Shown here one piece after another: positions 1-10,431 of a DNA stretch of 64,000 bases; within the stretch, counting starts at the first letter, position 1, and every line of letters begins with the position of its first letter. Both the position numbers and the translations under genes were made by a program. The notes beneath the pieces were generated by a model. It did no database searches and was not told the DNA's origin. It worked only from the letters and a program-made list of their open reading frames with translations. Source of the DNA: Bog-756 sp038210245 (GTDB lineage: Bacteria; Actinomycetota; Acidimicrobiia; Acidimicrobiales; RAAP-2); assembly GCA_038210245.1 (NCBI GenBank), contig JBBQWW010000006.1, positions 31,210-95,209 on the forward strand, given 5' to 3'.

Positions 1-479
1 GTCGGATCCCCCTCGGCTACTACAAGGACGAGGCCAAGTCGGCGGCAACCTTCCGGACCATCGACGGCGTCCGCTACTCGGTGCCGGGGGACTACGCCGA
101 GGTCGGGGAGGACGGCGCCATCCACCTGCTGGGCCGGGGCTCGGTGGTCATCAATACCGGTGGGGAGAAGGTCTATCCCGAGGAGGTGGAAGAGGTCATC
201 AAGACCCTCGACGGGGTGGCCGACGCCGTGGTGGTGGGCATCCCCAACGACCGGTTCGGCGAGGAGATCGTGGCTGTGGTCGAGCCTCGGGCCGGAAGCG
301 GGCCCGGCTCCCCGTCCAGCGAGGTGGTCATCCAGCATGTGAAGGATCGTCTGGCCGGCTACAAGGCCCCGCGTCGGGTCCACGTGGTGGCCACCATCGG
401 TCGCTCACCAGCCGGCAAGGTCGACTACGCCCGCCACCGGGCCGAGACCGCCGAGTGGGCCGGCGTGGCCGTCACCTGA
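1..479 (+). CDS. Acyl-CoA synthetase (AMP-binding), C-terminal part, 5' truncated by window edge
   Basis: The last 158 residues of an ANL-superfamily acyl-CoA synthetase, which activates a carboxylic acid to acyl-AMP and then to the CoA thioester; the reading frame is open from base 3 and the adenylation core lies outside the window. Visible landmarks are GYYKDEAKS, the PGDYAEV segment whose Asp contacts the ATP ribose in this superfamily, the hinge and C-terminal-domain motif INTGGEKVYPEEVE, and the catalytic Lys in SPAGKVDY close to the end. The motifs resemble FadD-type enzymes, but acid specificity cannot be read from this fragment. The gene converges on rmlA with 45 bp between the stops. 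Confidence 0.9.
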   Translation, partial: RIPLGYYKDEAKSAATFRTIDGVRYSVPGDYAEVGEDGAIHLLGRGSVVINTGGEKVYPEEVEEVIKTLDGVADAVVVGIPNDRFGEEIVAVVEPRAGSGPGSPSSEVVIQHVKDRLAGYKAPRRVHVVATIGRSPAGKVDYARHRAETAEWAGVAVT

Positions 480-524
480 CGTCGCTCGACAGCACCACCG
501 GACGGCGCCGCCGGCGGAGTGGGT

Positions 525-1268
525 TCAGCCCTTGTTGGCCCCGTGGGTCCGGACGAAGTCGTTGACGGTGTAGTACGCGTCGATGGACTCGCCGGCGTCA
601 CCCCAGAACCCCTCGAGGATGTCGTAGGCCATGGTGCCCTGGCCGATGTAGTAGTTGTTCACATCGGTGATCTCGAGCTCGCCCCGGCCCGAGGGGACCA
701 GGGTGGGAATGACCTTGAAGACGTCGGCGTCATAGCAGTAGATGCCGGTCACCCCGAACTTGGAGGCGGGGTGCTCGGGCTTCTCCACGATCCCCACCAC
801 GCGTTGGTCGTCGTCGAAGCTGGGTACGCCCAGATGTCGGAGGTGCTCATCCTCCTCCACCGGGGTGAGCAGGATGCGGGCCCCGTGGGGAGCGGCCTTG
901 AAGGCATCGACCATGGGCTTGATGGAACGCTCCACGATGTTGTCGGCCAACATCACCAGCACCGGCTCCCCGTCGACGAAGCGGGCGGCCAGACCCAGGG
1001 CCTCGGCGATGCCGCCGGGCCGGTCCTGATAGCCGTAGCTCAGCCGGTCGATGCCGAACTCCTGCCCGTTCCCCAGCAGGCGCAGGAACTCGCCGGCGTG
1101 GGTCCCCCCGGTGACCAGCATGATCTCGGTGATCTCGGCGTTGACCAGCGCCTCGATACCCCAGTTGATCATGGGCCGGTCGTAGATCGGCAGGAGGTGC
1201 TTGTTGGTGATCCGGGTGAGCGGATGGAGCCGAGAGCCGGTGCCCCCGGCCAGGATGACGCCCTTCAT
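525..1268 (-). CDS. rmlA: Glucose-1-phosphate thymidylyltransferase (short RmlA type)
   Basis: A 247-residue nucleotidyltransferase expected to make dTDP-glucose from dTTP and glucose 1-phosphate, the first step of dTDP-L-rhamnose synthesis. The N terminus has the GGTGSRLHPLT nucleotide loop followed by NKHLLPIYDRPM; further on are the sugar-binding segments GGIAEAL, VLMLADN and VGIVEKPEHPASKFGVTGIY. It is about 45 residues shorter than classical RmlA because the C-terminal allosteric/dimer extension is absent, as in short-form enzymes. rmlB and rmlD lie 43 kb away in this window and no rmlC is seen. Start chosen at the ATG 7 nt after a TANNNT box. A different dNDP-sugar pyrophosphorylase activity is possible. 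Confidence 0.85.
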   Translation of the reverse strand: MKGVILAGGTGSRLHPLTRITNKHLLPIYDRPMINWGIEALVNAEITEIMLVTGGTHAGEFLRLLGNGQEFGIDRLSYGYQDRPGGIAEALGLAARFVDGEPVLVMLADNIVERSIKPMVDAFKAAPHGARILLTPVEEDEHLRHLGVPSFDDDQRVVGIVEKPEHPASKFGVTGIYCYDADVFKVIPTLVPSGRGELEITDVNNYYIGQGTMAYDILEGFWGDAGESIDAYYTVNDFVRTHGANKG

Positions 1269-1275
1269 GCGGCGC

Positions 1276-1281
1276 AGCCTA
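1276..1281 (-). promoter_or_regulatory. -10 element (TAGGCT) for leaderless rmlA transcript
   Basis: TAGGCT read on the minus strand ends 7 nt before the rmlA ATG. There is no convincing Shine-Dalgarno sequence in the 30 bp between the serine hydrolase stop and this ATG, so transcription may begin at or next to the start codon. Confidence 0.4.
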
Positions 1282-1298
1282 GACGTGAAGGGCGCCCC

Positions 1299-2195
1299 TC
1301 ACCGGAGCGGGCCCCTCCCGGCCACTTCGGCCAGCACCGAATCGGCCAGCGCGGGCCAGGCCCGGGCGGCCCAGGGGCCGAACGGACGGCTGCTGAGCCC
1401 GGCACAGGCCACCCCGGCATCCGGATCCACCCACAGGAAGGCGCCACTGCGGCCGAAGTGGCCGAAGGTGGCGGCCGAGTTGGCCGCTCCCGTCCAGTGG
1501 GGCTGCTTGGTGCCCCGGATCTCCACGCCCAGGCCCCACGGGCAGGGGTCGAAGCGCTGAAACCCCGGCAGGACCCCGCTGGTGGTCGGGAACTGCACCG
1601 AGGTGGCCGACCGGTGGGTCTCGGGGGAGATCAGGGTGGGCCGGGCCCACTCCCCCGTCAAGGCCACCAGGTCGACGAGGGGGCCGACCAGGCCGGTGGC
1701 GGCCGGTCCGCCGGGGGCCTCGGGGGTGGCGGTGGTGGCGGACATACCGAGCGGGGCCAGTACCCCCTGGGCCAGGTACTCCCCGAACGGCAATCCCGTC
1801 CGGTGGGCCAGGAGGTCGGCCAGCACCCGGTAGCCGGCGTTGGAGTAGATGCGGCGTTCGCCCGGTGCGGCCAGAGCAGGCCCCTCCTCCGGGCCCAGCC
1901 CCGAGGTGTGGGCCAACAGGTGGCGCACCGTGCTGCCCGGGGGTCCGGCCGGCTCGTCCAGCGACAGGCTGCCCTCCTCCACGGCGACGAGCACGGCCAG
2001 AGCCGTGGCCGGCTTGGTCACCGACGCCCAGGGGAACCGTGCGTCGATCGCACCGGTGTCGCCCACCAGCGCGACCTCGCCCGGCACCGTCCCGGCGGCG
2101 GAGGGCCTCGGTGGAACGCGGAGGACGGCCACCGCGGCCCGGTCCACGGGCCACCCGGCCACCTGGTCCAGACCGGGCATGGGCACGGCGGACAT
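1299..2195 (-). CDS. Serine hydrolase, beta-lactamase/penicillin-binding-protein-like fold
   Basis: A 298-residue member of the class C beta-lactamase/esterase family. Catalytic landmarks are the nucleophile motif SVTK (Ser58, Lys61), the YSN triad (Tyr117) and the late FGHFGRSG segment that substitutes for the KTG/HxG motif, followed by a FLWVDPD strand typical of the family. No signal peptide or membrane segment is visible, so a cytoplasmic esterase or peptidase is as likely as a true beta-lactamase. I chose the ATG giving MSAVPMPGLD, 28 bp after the ftsX stop; a second ATG lies five codons in. In many actinobacteria smpB occupies this position after ftsX. Substrate unknown. Confidence 0.8.
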   Translation of the reverse strand: MSAVPMPGLDQVAGWPVDRAAVAVLRVPPRPSAAGTVPGEVALVGDTGAIDARFPWASVTKPATALAVLVAVEEGSLSLDEPAGPPGSTVRHLLAHTSGLGPEEGPALAAPGERRIYSNAGYRVLADLLAHRTGLPFGEYLAQGVLAPLGMSATTATPEAPGGPAATGLVGPLVDLVALTGEWARPTLISPETHRSATSVQFPTTSGVLPGFQRFDPCPWGLGVEIRGTKQPHWTGAANSAATFGHFGRSGAFLWVDPDAGVACAGLSSRPFGPWAARAWPALADSVLAEVAGRGPLR

Positions 2196-2223
2196 CAGCG
2201 GCGCGGTCGGGAGGTGGCGGCGG

Positions 2224-3114
2224 TCAGACGTCGAGGAAGCGGCGCACAGCGAAGGCGGAGCCCACCACCCCGACCACCACCCCGACCACGGCCACCAAGA
2301 TGCAGGTGCCGGCCACCTCCCAGCCGCCCAGGGACATCTGAGCGATGATGCTCCCCTGATTGGCCGCCGTCTTCGGGGTGTCGAGCCCGATGCCGAAGTA
2401 GAGGGCCAGTACCACCAGCACGGCCACGACCGCTCCGGCCAGGCCCTGGATGAGTCCCTCGGCCATGAACGGCAGTCGGATGAACCAGTTGGTGGCACCG
2501 ACCAACTTCATGACCGATACCTCCCGTCTTCGGGCGAAGATGGCCATCCGGATGGTGTTGAGGATCAGCACCGAGGCCGAGAGCAGCAGTACCACCGCCA
2601 CCGACAGGAAGACCCACTGGAGGATCCGGATCACGCTCTGCATGGTCTTGATCTGCTGGCCCGGGTATTTGACCGAGGCCACACCGGCCTTGCCGGTGAA
2701 CTGTTGGTACACCTGCGAGGCCTGCGAAGGATCGTTCAGTACGCACCGGTAGGACGAGGGGTAGTCGGCCTGGCTGGTGGCGTCCAGCTCGTCAGCTGGG
2801 AGGATGCCCTTGGCCTCGCTGTAGTCGTAGGACTGGGACCGGAAGACGCAGCTCTTAATGTAGGGCGACTGGTGGAGCTCCGAGCCGATGGACGTGGTCA
2901 ACGTGGCCCCGGCGGCCGGCTTGACCCACACGATGGCCTGTACGCCGTTCTGCCACTGCACAGTGGCCTTCGAGGCCCCTTGCTTCAGCAGGAGGCTCGA
3001 GCCCACCAGGGCCAGGGAGACGGCCACGGTGAGGATGGCGGCCACCGTCATCAGGCGGTTGCGCCAGAGATTGGTCGCGGCCTCTTTGGAGACGTACGCG
3101 GCGGAGACCGGCAT
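2224..3114 (-). CDS. ftsX: Cell division protein FtsX
   Basis: The 296-residue membrane partner of FtsE. FtsEX is an ABC-type complex at the septum that does not transport solutes but drives peptidoglycan hydrolases across the membrane. A first membrane span lies near residues 22-44, followed by an extracellular domain of about 120 residues. Three further spans are clustered in the C-terminal half, ending at AVRRFLDV, which is the canonical FtsX topology. The segment RRREVSVMKLVGATNWFIR matches the conserved cytoplasmic coupling region of the FtsX/MacB family. The ATG overlaps the ftsE stop as ATGA, indicating translational coupling. Confidence 0.95.
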   Translation of the reverse strand: MPVSAAYVSKEAATNLWRNRLMTVAAILTVAVSLALVGSSLLLKQGASKATVQWQNGVQAIVWVKPAAGATLTTSIGSELHQSPYIKSCVFRSQSYDYSEAKGILPADELDATSQADYPSSYRCVLNDPSQASQVYQQFTGKAGVASVKYPGQQIKTMQSVIRILQWVFLSVAVVLLLSASVLILNTIRMAIFARRREVSVMKLVGATNWFIRLPFMAEGLIQGLAGAVVAVLVVLALYFGIGLDTPKTAANQGSIIAQMSLGGWEVAGTCILVAVVGVVVGVVGSAFAVRRFLDV

Positions 3115-3905
3115 CAGGTACGGGCGGCGAAGCTGTCGGGCAGCTCGTTGGTCGACAGGGCGGTCGGTGCCTGCTCCACCATGGAGCCGGTGGGCGAACC
3201 GGCCCCGGCCGCCGCGGTGGCACTGTCGATGCCGTAGACCCCGTGGGCCTGGTCACGGACCAGCACGCCCCGGTCGAGTTCGATGACCCGACGACGCATC
3301 TGGTCCACCATGCCGGCGTCGTGGGTGGCGATGATCACCGTGGTGCCGGTGCGGTTGATCCGGTCGAGGAGCTTCATGATGCCGAGGCTGGTGGTGGGGT
3401 CGAGGTTTCCCGTCGGCTCGTCGGCCAGCAGGATCAGGGGCCGGTTGACGAAGGCCCGGGCCACAGCCACCCGCTGCTGCTCACCACCGGACAGCTCGTG
3501 GGGCAGGTTGTCCCGCTTCTTGGTCAGGCCCACCAGGTCGAGGACCTGGGGTACCTGGGTGGCGATCACGTGCTTGGGCCGACCGATGACCTCGAGGGCG
3601 AAGGCCACGTTCTCGAACACCGACTTGTTGGGCAGGAGTCGGAAGTCCTGAAACACGCAGCCGATGTTGCGGCGGAGGTAGGGGATCCGCCACTTGGCCA
3701 GGTGGCCGATCTCCTTGCCCGCCTCCCAGATGCGGCCGGAGTCGGGCATCTCCTCGCGGAGCAGCAGGCGGATGAAGGTGGTCTTGCCTGAACCCGAGGG
3801 ACCGACCAGAAAGACGAACTCGCCCTTGTCGATCTCGACCGAGCAGTCCCGGAGAGCGACGGTCGAGCCCTTGTACGTCTTCGTGACGTTCTGGAACTTG
3901 ATCAT
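3114..3905 (-). CDS. ftsE: Cell division ATP-binding protein FtsE
   Basis: A 263-residue ABC ATPase that powers FtsX. Motifs in order: Walker A GPSGSGKTT, Q-loop CVFQDFRLLP, signature LSGGEQQRVAVARA, Walker B LILLADEPTGNLDP and H-loop IIATHD. The start ATG (MIKFQNVTKTYKG) is preceded by GGTGAGG; an upstream in-frame ATG would add 25 residues unlike the family. About 35 residues follow the usual FtsE end; this Ala/Ser/Thr-rich tail is predicted disordered and is an actinobacterial-style extension. It lies 136 bp after prfB and overlaps ftsX. Confidence 0.95.
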   Translation of the reverse strand: MIKFQNVTKTYKGSTVALRDCSVEIDKGEFVFLVGPSGSGKTTFIRLLLREEMPDSGRIWEAGKEIGHLAKWRIPYLRRNIGCVFQDFRLLPNKSVFENVAFALEVIGRPKHVIATQVPQVLDLVGLTKKRDNLPHELSGGEQQRVAVARAFVNRPLILLADEPTGNLDPTTSLGIMKLLDRINRTGTTVIIATHDAGMVDQMRRRVIELDRGVLVRDQAHGVYGIDSATAAAGAGSPTGSMVEQAPTALSTNELPDSFAART

Positions 3906-4041
3906 GAGGAGGACCTCACCGTCGACGCGAAGCGATTGCAGAGCGGGGTAACCATTCCGTTCAATGCTACCCGCGCCCACTCTTGAATTGGTTCAGCCCC
4001 TCTGACCTCCACCGACGGGCGGCGACCGCCGGCCGTCCCGT

Positions 4042-5202
4042 TCAGCTGCGCAGGCGGCGCTGCTCGGCTTGACGACGGAGCTCGGCCTCGATGAACGCGT
4101 CGAGATCGCCGTCCATCACCGCCTCCACGTTGCCGGTCTCCTCGTTGCTGCGCAGGTCCTTCACCAACTGGTAGGGCGCCATCACATAGGAGCGGATCTG
4201 GTTCCCCCACGCGTTGTCAGTACGGTCTCCGGACAGCTCATCCAGGGTGGCCTGGTGCTCGGCCCGCTGCCGCTCGGCCAGCTTGGCCCCGAGCACCTGC
4301 ATGGCCTTGGCCTTGTTCTGGGTCTGACTGCGCTGGTTCTGGCAGGTCACCACGATGCCGGTGGGCAGGTGGGTGAGCCGCACCGCCGAGTCGGTCTTGT
4401 TGACGTGCTGGCCCCCGGCGCCCGAGGACCGGTAGGTGTCGACGCGCAGATCCTTCTCGTCGATCTCGACCACACCGGAGACGTCCTCCAGGAACGGGAC
4501 CACGTCGAGCGAGGCGAAGCTGGTCTGCCGTCGGTGCTGGGCGTCGAACGGCGAGATGCGCACCAGCCGGTGCACACCCCGCTCGGCGGCCAGCAGCCCG
4601 AAGGCATACCGTCCCTTCACGATGAAGGTGGCCGACAGCAGCCCGGCCTCCTGGCCCTCGGTGGCCTCCTCCACCTCGATGTCGAAGCCCCGCCGCTCGG
4701 CCCAGCGGGTGTACATGCGCAGCATCATCTCGGCCCAGTCCTGCGCGTCGGTGCCGCCGGCCCCGGCGTGGATCTCGGCCACGGCGTCACCGTCGTCGTA
4801 GGGCCCGGCGAACAGGGATCGGAGTTCGAGGGCACTCAGCGTGCGGTCGAGGGAGTCGAGCACCCCTTCCACCTCGGGGCGCAAGGAGTCGTCGGACTCC
4901 TCTTCGATGAGTTCGTTGAGGGTCTGGGCATCGGACAGCTGTTCGGCCAGCTGGGCCAGCTGTTCGAGGTCCTCGCTGACCCGACCCAACTCGGTGGTGA
5001 CCTCCCGGGCATGGTCGGCGTCGTCCCACAGGCCCGGTTCGGAGGCCGCCTTCTCCAGCTCGGTCCGCCGACTGTCCAGGCGGTCCTTGCCCAAGAAGTG
5101 CTCCGCCTCGGCCACCCGATCGGCCAACGACCGGAGGGCGTCGGGGATGTCGACGCGTTCGGGCTCGCCGGAACCCCGGCGGCCACCGTCGGCCGGGGTC
5201 AT
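4042..5202 (-). CDS. prfB: Peptide chain release factor 2
   Basis: RF2, 386 residues, recognises UGA and UAA in the ribosomal A site and triggers peptidyl-tRNA hydrolysis. The discriminator tripeptide SPF is at residues 217-219 and the catalytic GGQ at 263-265. The frame is continuous, so there is no programmed +1 frameshift of the enterobacterial kind; UGA autoregulation at that site is therefore absent. The N-terminal coiled region is intact. The start lies 1 bp after the secA stop, so the two genes are almost certainly co-transcribed and may be translationally coupled. Confidence 0.96.
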   Translation of the reverse strand: MTPADGGRRGSGEPERVDIPDALRSLADRVAEAEHFLGKDRLDSRRTELEKAASEPGLWDDADHAREVTTELGRVSEDLEQLAQLAEQLSDAQTLNELIEEESDDSLRPEVEGVLDSLDRTLSALELRSLFAGPYDDGDAVAEIHAGAGGTDAQDWAEMMLRMYTRWAERRGFDIEVEEATEGQEAGLLSATFIVKGRYAFGLLAAERGVHRLVRISPFDAQHRRQTSFASLDVVPFLEDVSGVVEIDEKDLRVDTYRSSGAGGQHVNKTDSAVRLTHLPTGIVVTCQNQRSQTQNKAKAMQVLGAKLAERQRAEHQATLDELSGDRTDNAWGNQIRSYVMAPYQLVKDLRSNEETGNVEAVMDGDLDAFIEAELRRQAEQRRLRS

Positions 5203-5203
5203 C

Positions 5204-7978
<2,775 letters not shown>

Positions 7979-8070
7979 GGGCCACTCACTCTACCGTCGG
8001 ACGTCCCCGATACTGGCCGCTTCCCTCGCGGGGTGGCCGGTTGTCGGCCGTCGCCGTCGGGTGGACCGCT

Positions 8071-8436
8071 TCAGGCGGTACGCACCCGCTCCCGAAGGAT
8101 GGAGACCGAGTTGGCCGGCCGGCGCCGGGGATGGGTCCTCGCCACCAGCCGTCCCTTGGTCTTCTCCAACTGGTGCTCGAGCTTCTCCACCACCAGGTCC
8201 ACCGCCACCAGGGGGGCCGGAGCGGCGGCCCGGGCCCGGATGGTCCGACCGTGCCCCACGATGATCACCTCACACCGCTCCCGATCGGCGATCCTCGGAT
8301 TGTGCTCCTCGGAGAAGTGCACCTCGGCCCGTTCGAGGCCCGGACAGAGATGGCCGAGCCGGCCCACCTTCTCCTCGGTGAGGGACCTCACCTCGTCCGA
8401 CACGATCCTTCTGCCGTAGGCAATCACAACGTTCAC
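8071..8436 (-). CDS. hpf: Ribosome hibernation promoting factor (short form, HPF/YfiA family)
   Basis: A 121-residue HPF/RaiA-family protein that binds the decoding region of resting 30S subunits. The beta-alpha-beta fold is recognisable from MNVVIAYG, AEVHFSEEHNPR and DLVVEKLEHQLEKTKGRL. It lacks the C-terminal dimerisation domain of long actinobacterial HPF, so 100S dimers would need another factor. GTG is the start, 7 nt after a good GGAGG ribosome-binding site, unlike many neighbours that look leaderless. It lies 92 bp upstream of secA, as in other actinobacteria, and behind a 0.6-kb structured non-coding stretch. Confidence 0.85.
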   Translation of the reverse strand: MNVVIAYGRRIVSDEVRSLTEEKVGRLGHLCPGLERAEVHFSEEHNPRIADRERCEVIIVGHGRTIRARAAAPAPLVAVDLVVEKLEHQLEKTKGRLVARTHPRRRPANSVSILRERVRTA

Positions 8437-8565
8437 TTGCTCGCCTCCATGGTTGCGGTGTTCGGTAACTACTTCTGCGGTCGGCCGGTCCTCCTGATCG
8501 GTCGTCGGAATGGTGCCGTGTAGCCGGGTGAAACGGTGTCATCGGGTGAAGTGGTGCAGTGGGAA

Positions 8566-8729
8566 CTCGCTGTGAGCTGCGAGCGGCTGACCTGGTCTTT
8601 GACCCCACACTCGCCTGCTGGGGGCGTAGCGACCCGGCTCCGGCGGCACCGACCGTTTCCGGTCGGGGGCCCTTCGGAGCCGTAGTTCGGCCGCGTCCTC
8701 CTCTCTCCGTCCGCCCCCGACAGCCGGGG
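8566..8729 (-). ncRNA. Candidate structured RNA or long leader upstream of hpf; surrounding 603 bp has no convincing gene
   Basis: The whole stretch 8437-9039 between the isomerase stop and hpf holds no ORF with sensible protein composition. Read on the minus strand it contains, in order, a CCCCG/CGGGG hairpin (8715-8729), a composite stem in which GGCTCCG/CGGAGCC (8636-8642 with 8675-8681) encloses a 7-bp stem with a GAAA tetraloop (8649-8666), and a CTCGC/GCGAG hairpin (8566-8583). The tetraloop is of GNRA type only on the minus strand, the strand of hpf. I could not match it to tmRNA, RNase P, SRP, 6S RNA or a named riboswitch. Exact ends are unknown. Confidence 0.4.
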
Positions 8730-9039
8730 ACGCCACGGGCAGGTCTTACTCCTAAGCCGCACCATGCTCAGCAACCACAAGTTGCCTTACGTGGGTCGTT
8801 TTGCCTGCGACTGGCTTCGACTTGCAACCACAGACCCGCACGCAGCTCACACCCTGAAGTGTACGCCTCTCCCACCCGAAAACCAGGGGTCGGACCCCGC
8901 AGTTCACCAGGTCGTCATGAGGTCGTCATCGATCGGCAACGCCGCAGCTCTGACCAAACGGGTCGGACTCCGGGCAGCCAACTCCCAGCTCAGGGGGCTG
9001 TCCAGCACCCATGGGCTCACCCGATCAGGCTGGGAGGGG

Positions 9040-10122
9040 TCAGTCCGAGCCCATTCGGAGCTGCTGTTTGATCTCGTCGAGGACGGGGATGGGGCCCGGA
9101 TCGATGCCCTCGTGACCGGCCAGGTGGAGGGAGACGAAATCGCCGATCAGGGCCAGGTCGAGCAGCTGAGCCAGGTCGCCCTCACCGGCGGCCCGCACCT
9201 CGATGACCTCGGCCACCACCTCCGACAGCACGTCGACCACCAGGTCGAACCTGCGGCTCACCTGGGGATGTTCGGCGTCGTGGCGCAAATTGACCAACGT
9301 GATGAGCTGTCGGGTGGCGTCGCCGTGCTGACCCCAGCCGGCCACCTCGTTGTGGCAGAGCTCGGGATAGACGTTGGAGAAGGCCGGACACTTGGCATTC
9401 TCGTTGACCTGGGCCTTCCACCGAAGGGCGGCGGCGCCGCCCAGGTCGCCCGAACTGTGGACGAGGGGGATGGTCCGCCCGATCCGCCGAGCCACCTCCT
9501 CGGCCTGGCTGCCGGGCTGCACCAGTTCGTCGCGACGCGCTCTGAGCTGGTCGACGGCCTGGTCCACCCACTGCGAGGCTCCGGGGAACAGCCCGATCGC
9601 TTCCAGCAGCACCAGGGGCGGGATGGCCATGGCCCCGAGGGCCGCCCGGGGCTGGGGGATATCGGTGGGCACGGGCACCACCGGCACGTCCCACTCGCCG
9701 GCCAGCTCCATCAGAGCCCCCCCGCCGGCCACCACCACGAGGGAGGCCCCGGCCTCGTACGCTCCGGCTGCCGCCTCCAGGGTCTCCTCGGTATTGCCCG
9801 AAAAGGACATGGCGAACACCAACGAGCCGGTGCCCACGAAGTCCGGCGGCACGTATCCCTTGACCACCGTCACCGGGACCGGCATGAAGGGGGCAGCCGT
9901 GGCCACCAGCACATCGCCGGCGATTCCGCTCCCGCCCATGCCCAGCACCACCACGTTCTCCACCTGGTCGTGGCCGGGAAGTCCCGAGACCCCCCGGGCC
10001 GCCGACACCGCCGCCGCCACCTGCTCGGGCAGTCCGGCGGTGGCCCCCCACATGTCGAGGGTGTCGAGGGTCAACGGTGACGGATGGGTGGGTGCTGCCG
10101 TGGCTCCCTCCGGAGCGGTCAC
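9040..10122 (-). CDS. Bifunctional phosphoglucose/phosphomannose isomerase
   Basis: A 360-residue SIS-domain isomerase interconverting fructose 6-phosphate with glucose 6-phosphate and mannose 6-phosphate. Seen: VVVLGMGGSGIAGDVL and FAMSFSGNTEETL (first SIS domain, phosphate-binding Ser residues), then the family block NENAKCPAF...PELCHNE holding the catalytic Glu/His, and a C-terminal helix rich in leucine. The size fits the compact archaeal/actinobacterial bifunctional family rather than classical Pgi. Its ATG overlaps the upstream Trm112-like gene by 4 nt, and manB lies just beyond, giving a route from fructose 6-phosphate to mannose 1-phosphate. Confidence 0.9.
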   Translation of the reverse strand: MTAPEGATAAPTHPSPLTLDTLDMWGATAGLPEQVAAAVSAARGVSGLPGHDQVENVVVLGMGGSGIAGDVLVATAAPFMPVPVTVVKGYVPPDFVGTGSLVFAMSFSGNTEETLEAAAGAYEAGASLVVVAGGGALMELAGEWDVPVVPVPTDIPQPRAALGAMAIPPLVLLEAIGLFPGASQWVDQAVDQLRARRDELVQPGSQAEEVARRIGRTIPLVHSSGDLGGAAALRWKAQVNENAKCPAFSNVYPELCHNEVAGWGQHGDATRQLITLVNLRHDAEHPQVSRRFDLVVDVLSEVVAEVIEVRAAGEGDLAQLLDLALIGDFVSLHLAGHEGIDPGPIPVLDEIKQQLRMGSD

Positions 10123-10364
10123 GACGCGGTAGGCCCACCGGTGGACACGGCCCCGCCGGCGTCAGCCTTGGCCACCAGGCGGTCGTGCTCGGCGTCGTCC
10201 ACGGCGGTGGCCTCGTCGATCAGCATCACCGGGATCCCGTCCCGCACCTCGTAGCTGCGGTGCAGACGGGGGTTGTAGAGCCGGTCCTCGTCGGCGAAGT
10301 ACAGGAGCGCCCCCTTGTCCTCGGGGCACGCCAGCACATCGATCAGCAGTGGGTCAAGCGTCAT
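10119..10364 (-). CDS. Trm112 family protein lacking the zinc cysteines
   Basis: An 81-residue protein of the Trm112/YcaR family: LLIDVLACPEDKGALLYF followed by YEVRDGIPVMLIDEA is the family core. Eukaryotic and archaeal Trm112 activates methyltransferases; bacterial members have no settled role. Only one of the usual cysteines remains (Cys in LACPEDKG), so zinc binding is unlikely. It sits between manB and the phosphosugar isomerase with a 4-nt overlap to the latter, the same arrangement as in mycobacteria, suggesting a conserved but unexplained link to mannose metabolism. Confidence 0.8.
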   Translation of the reverse strand: MTLDPLLIDVLACPEDKGALLYFADEDRLYNPRLHRSYEVRDGIPVMLIDEATAVDDAEHDRLVAKADAGGAVSTGGPTAS

Positions 10365-10431
10365 GATCCGGTCCTCTCTCGTCGATCCGGTAGCGGGTGG
10401 GCCCGGTCCACCGGGTGCCCACGGTCCATCC

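Noticed and set aside
4042..5202. Possible programmed frameshift in prfB.
   Set aside because: The frame is continuous through the N-terminal region with no in-frame UGA and CUU-type slip site, so standard translation suffices.
8800..8835. CGACTGGCTTCGACTTG on the plus strand resembles the 5' end of tmRNA (GGCTTCGAC).
   Set aside because: No pairing 3' end with a T-loop, no tag ORF ending in ALAA, and no CCA-type end in the following 400 bp.
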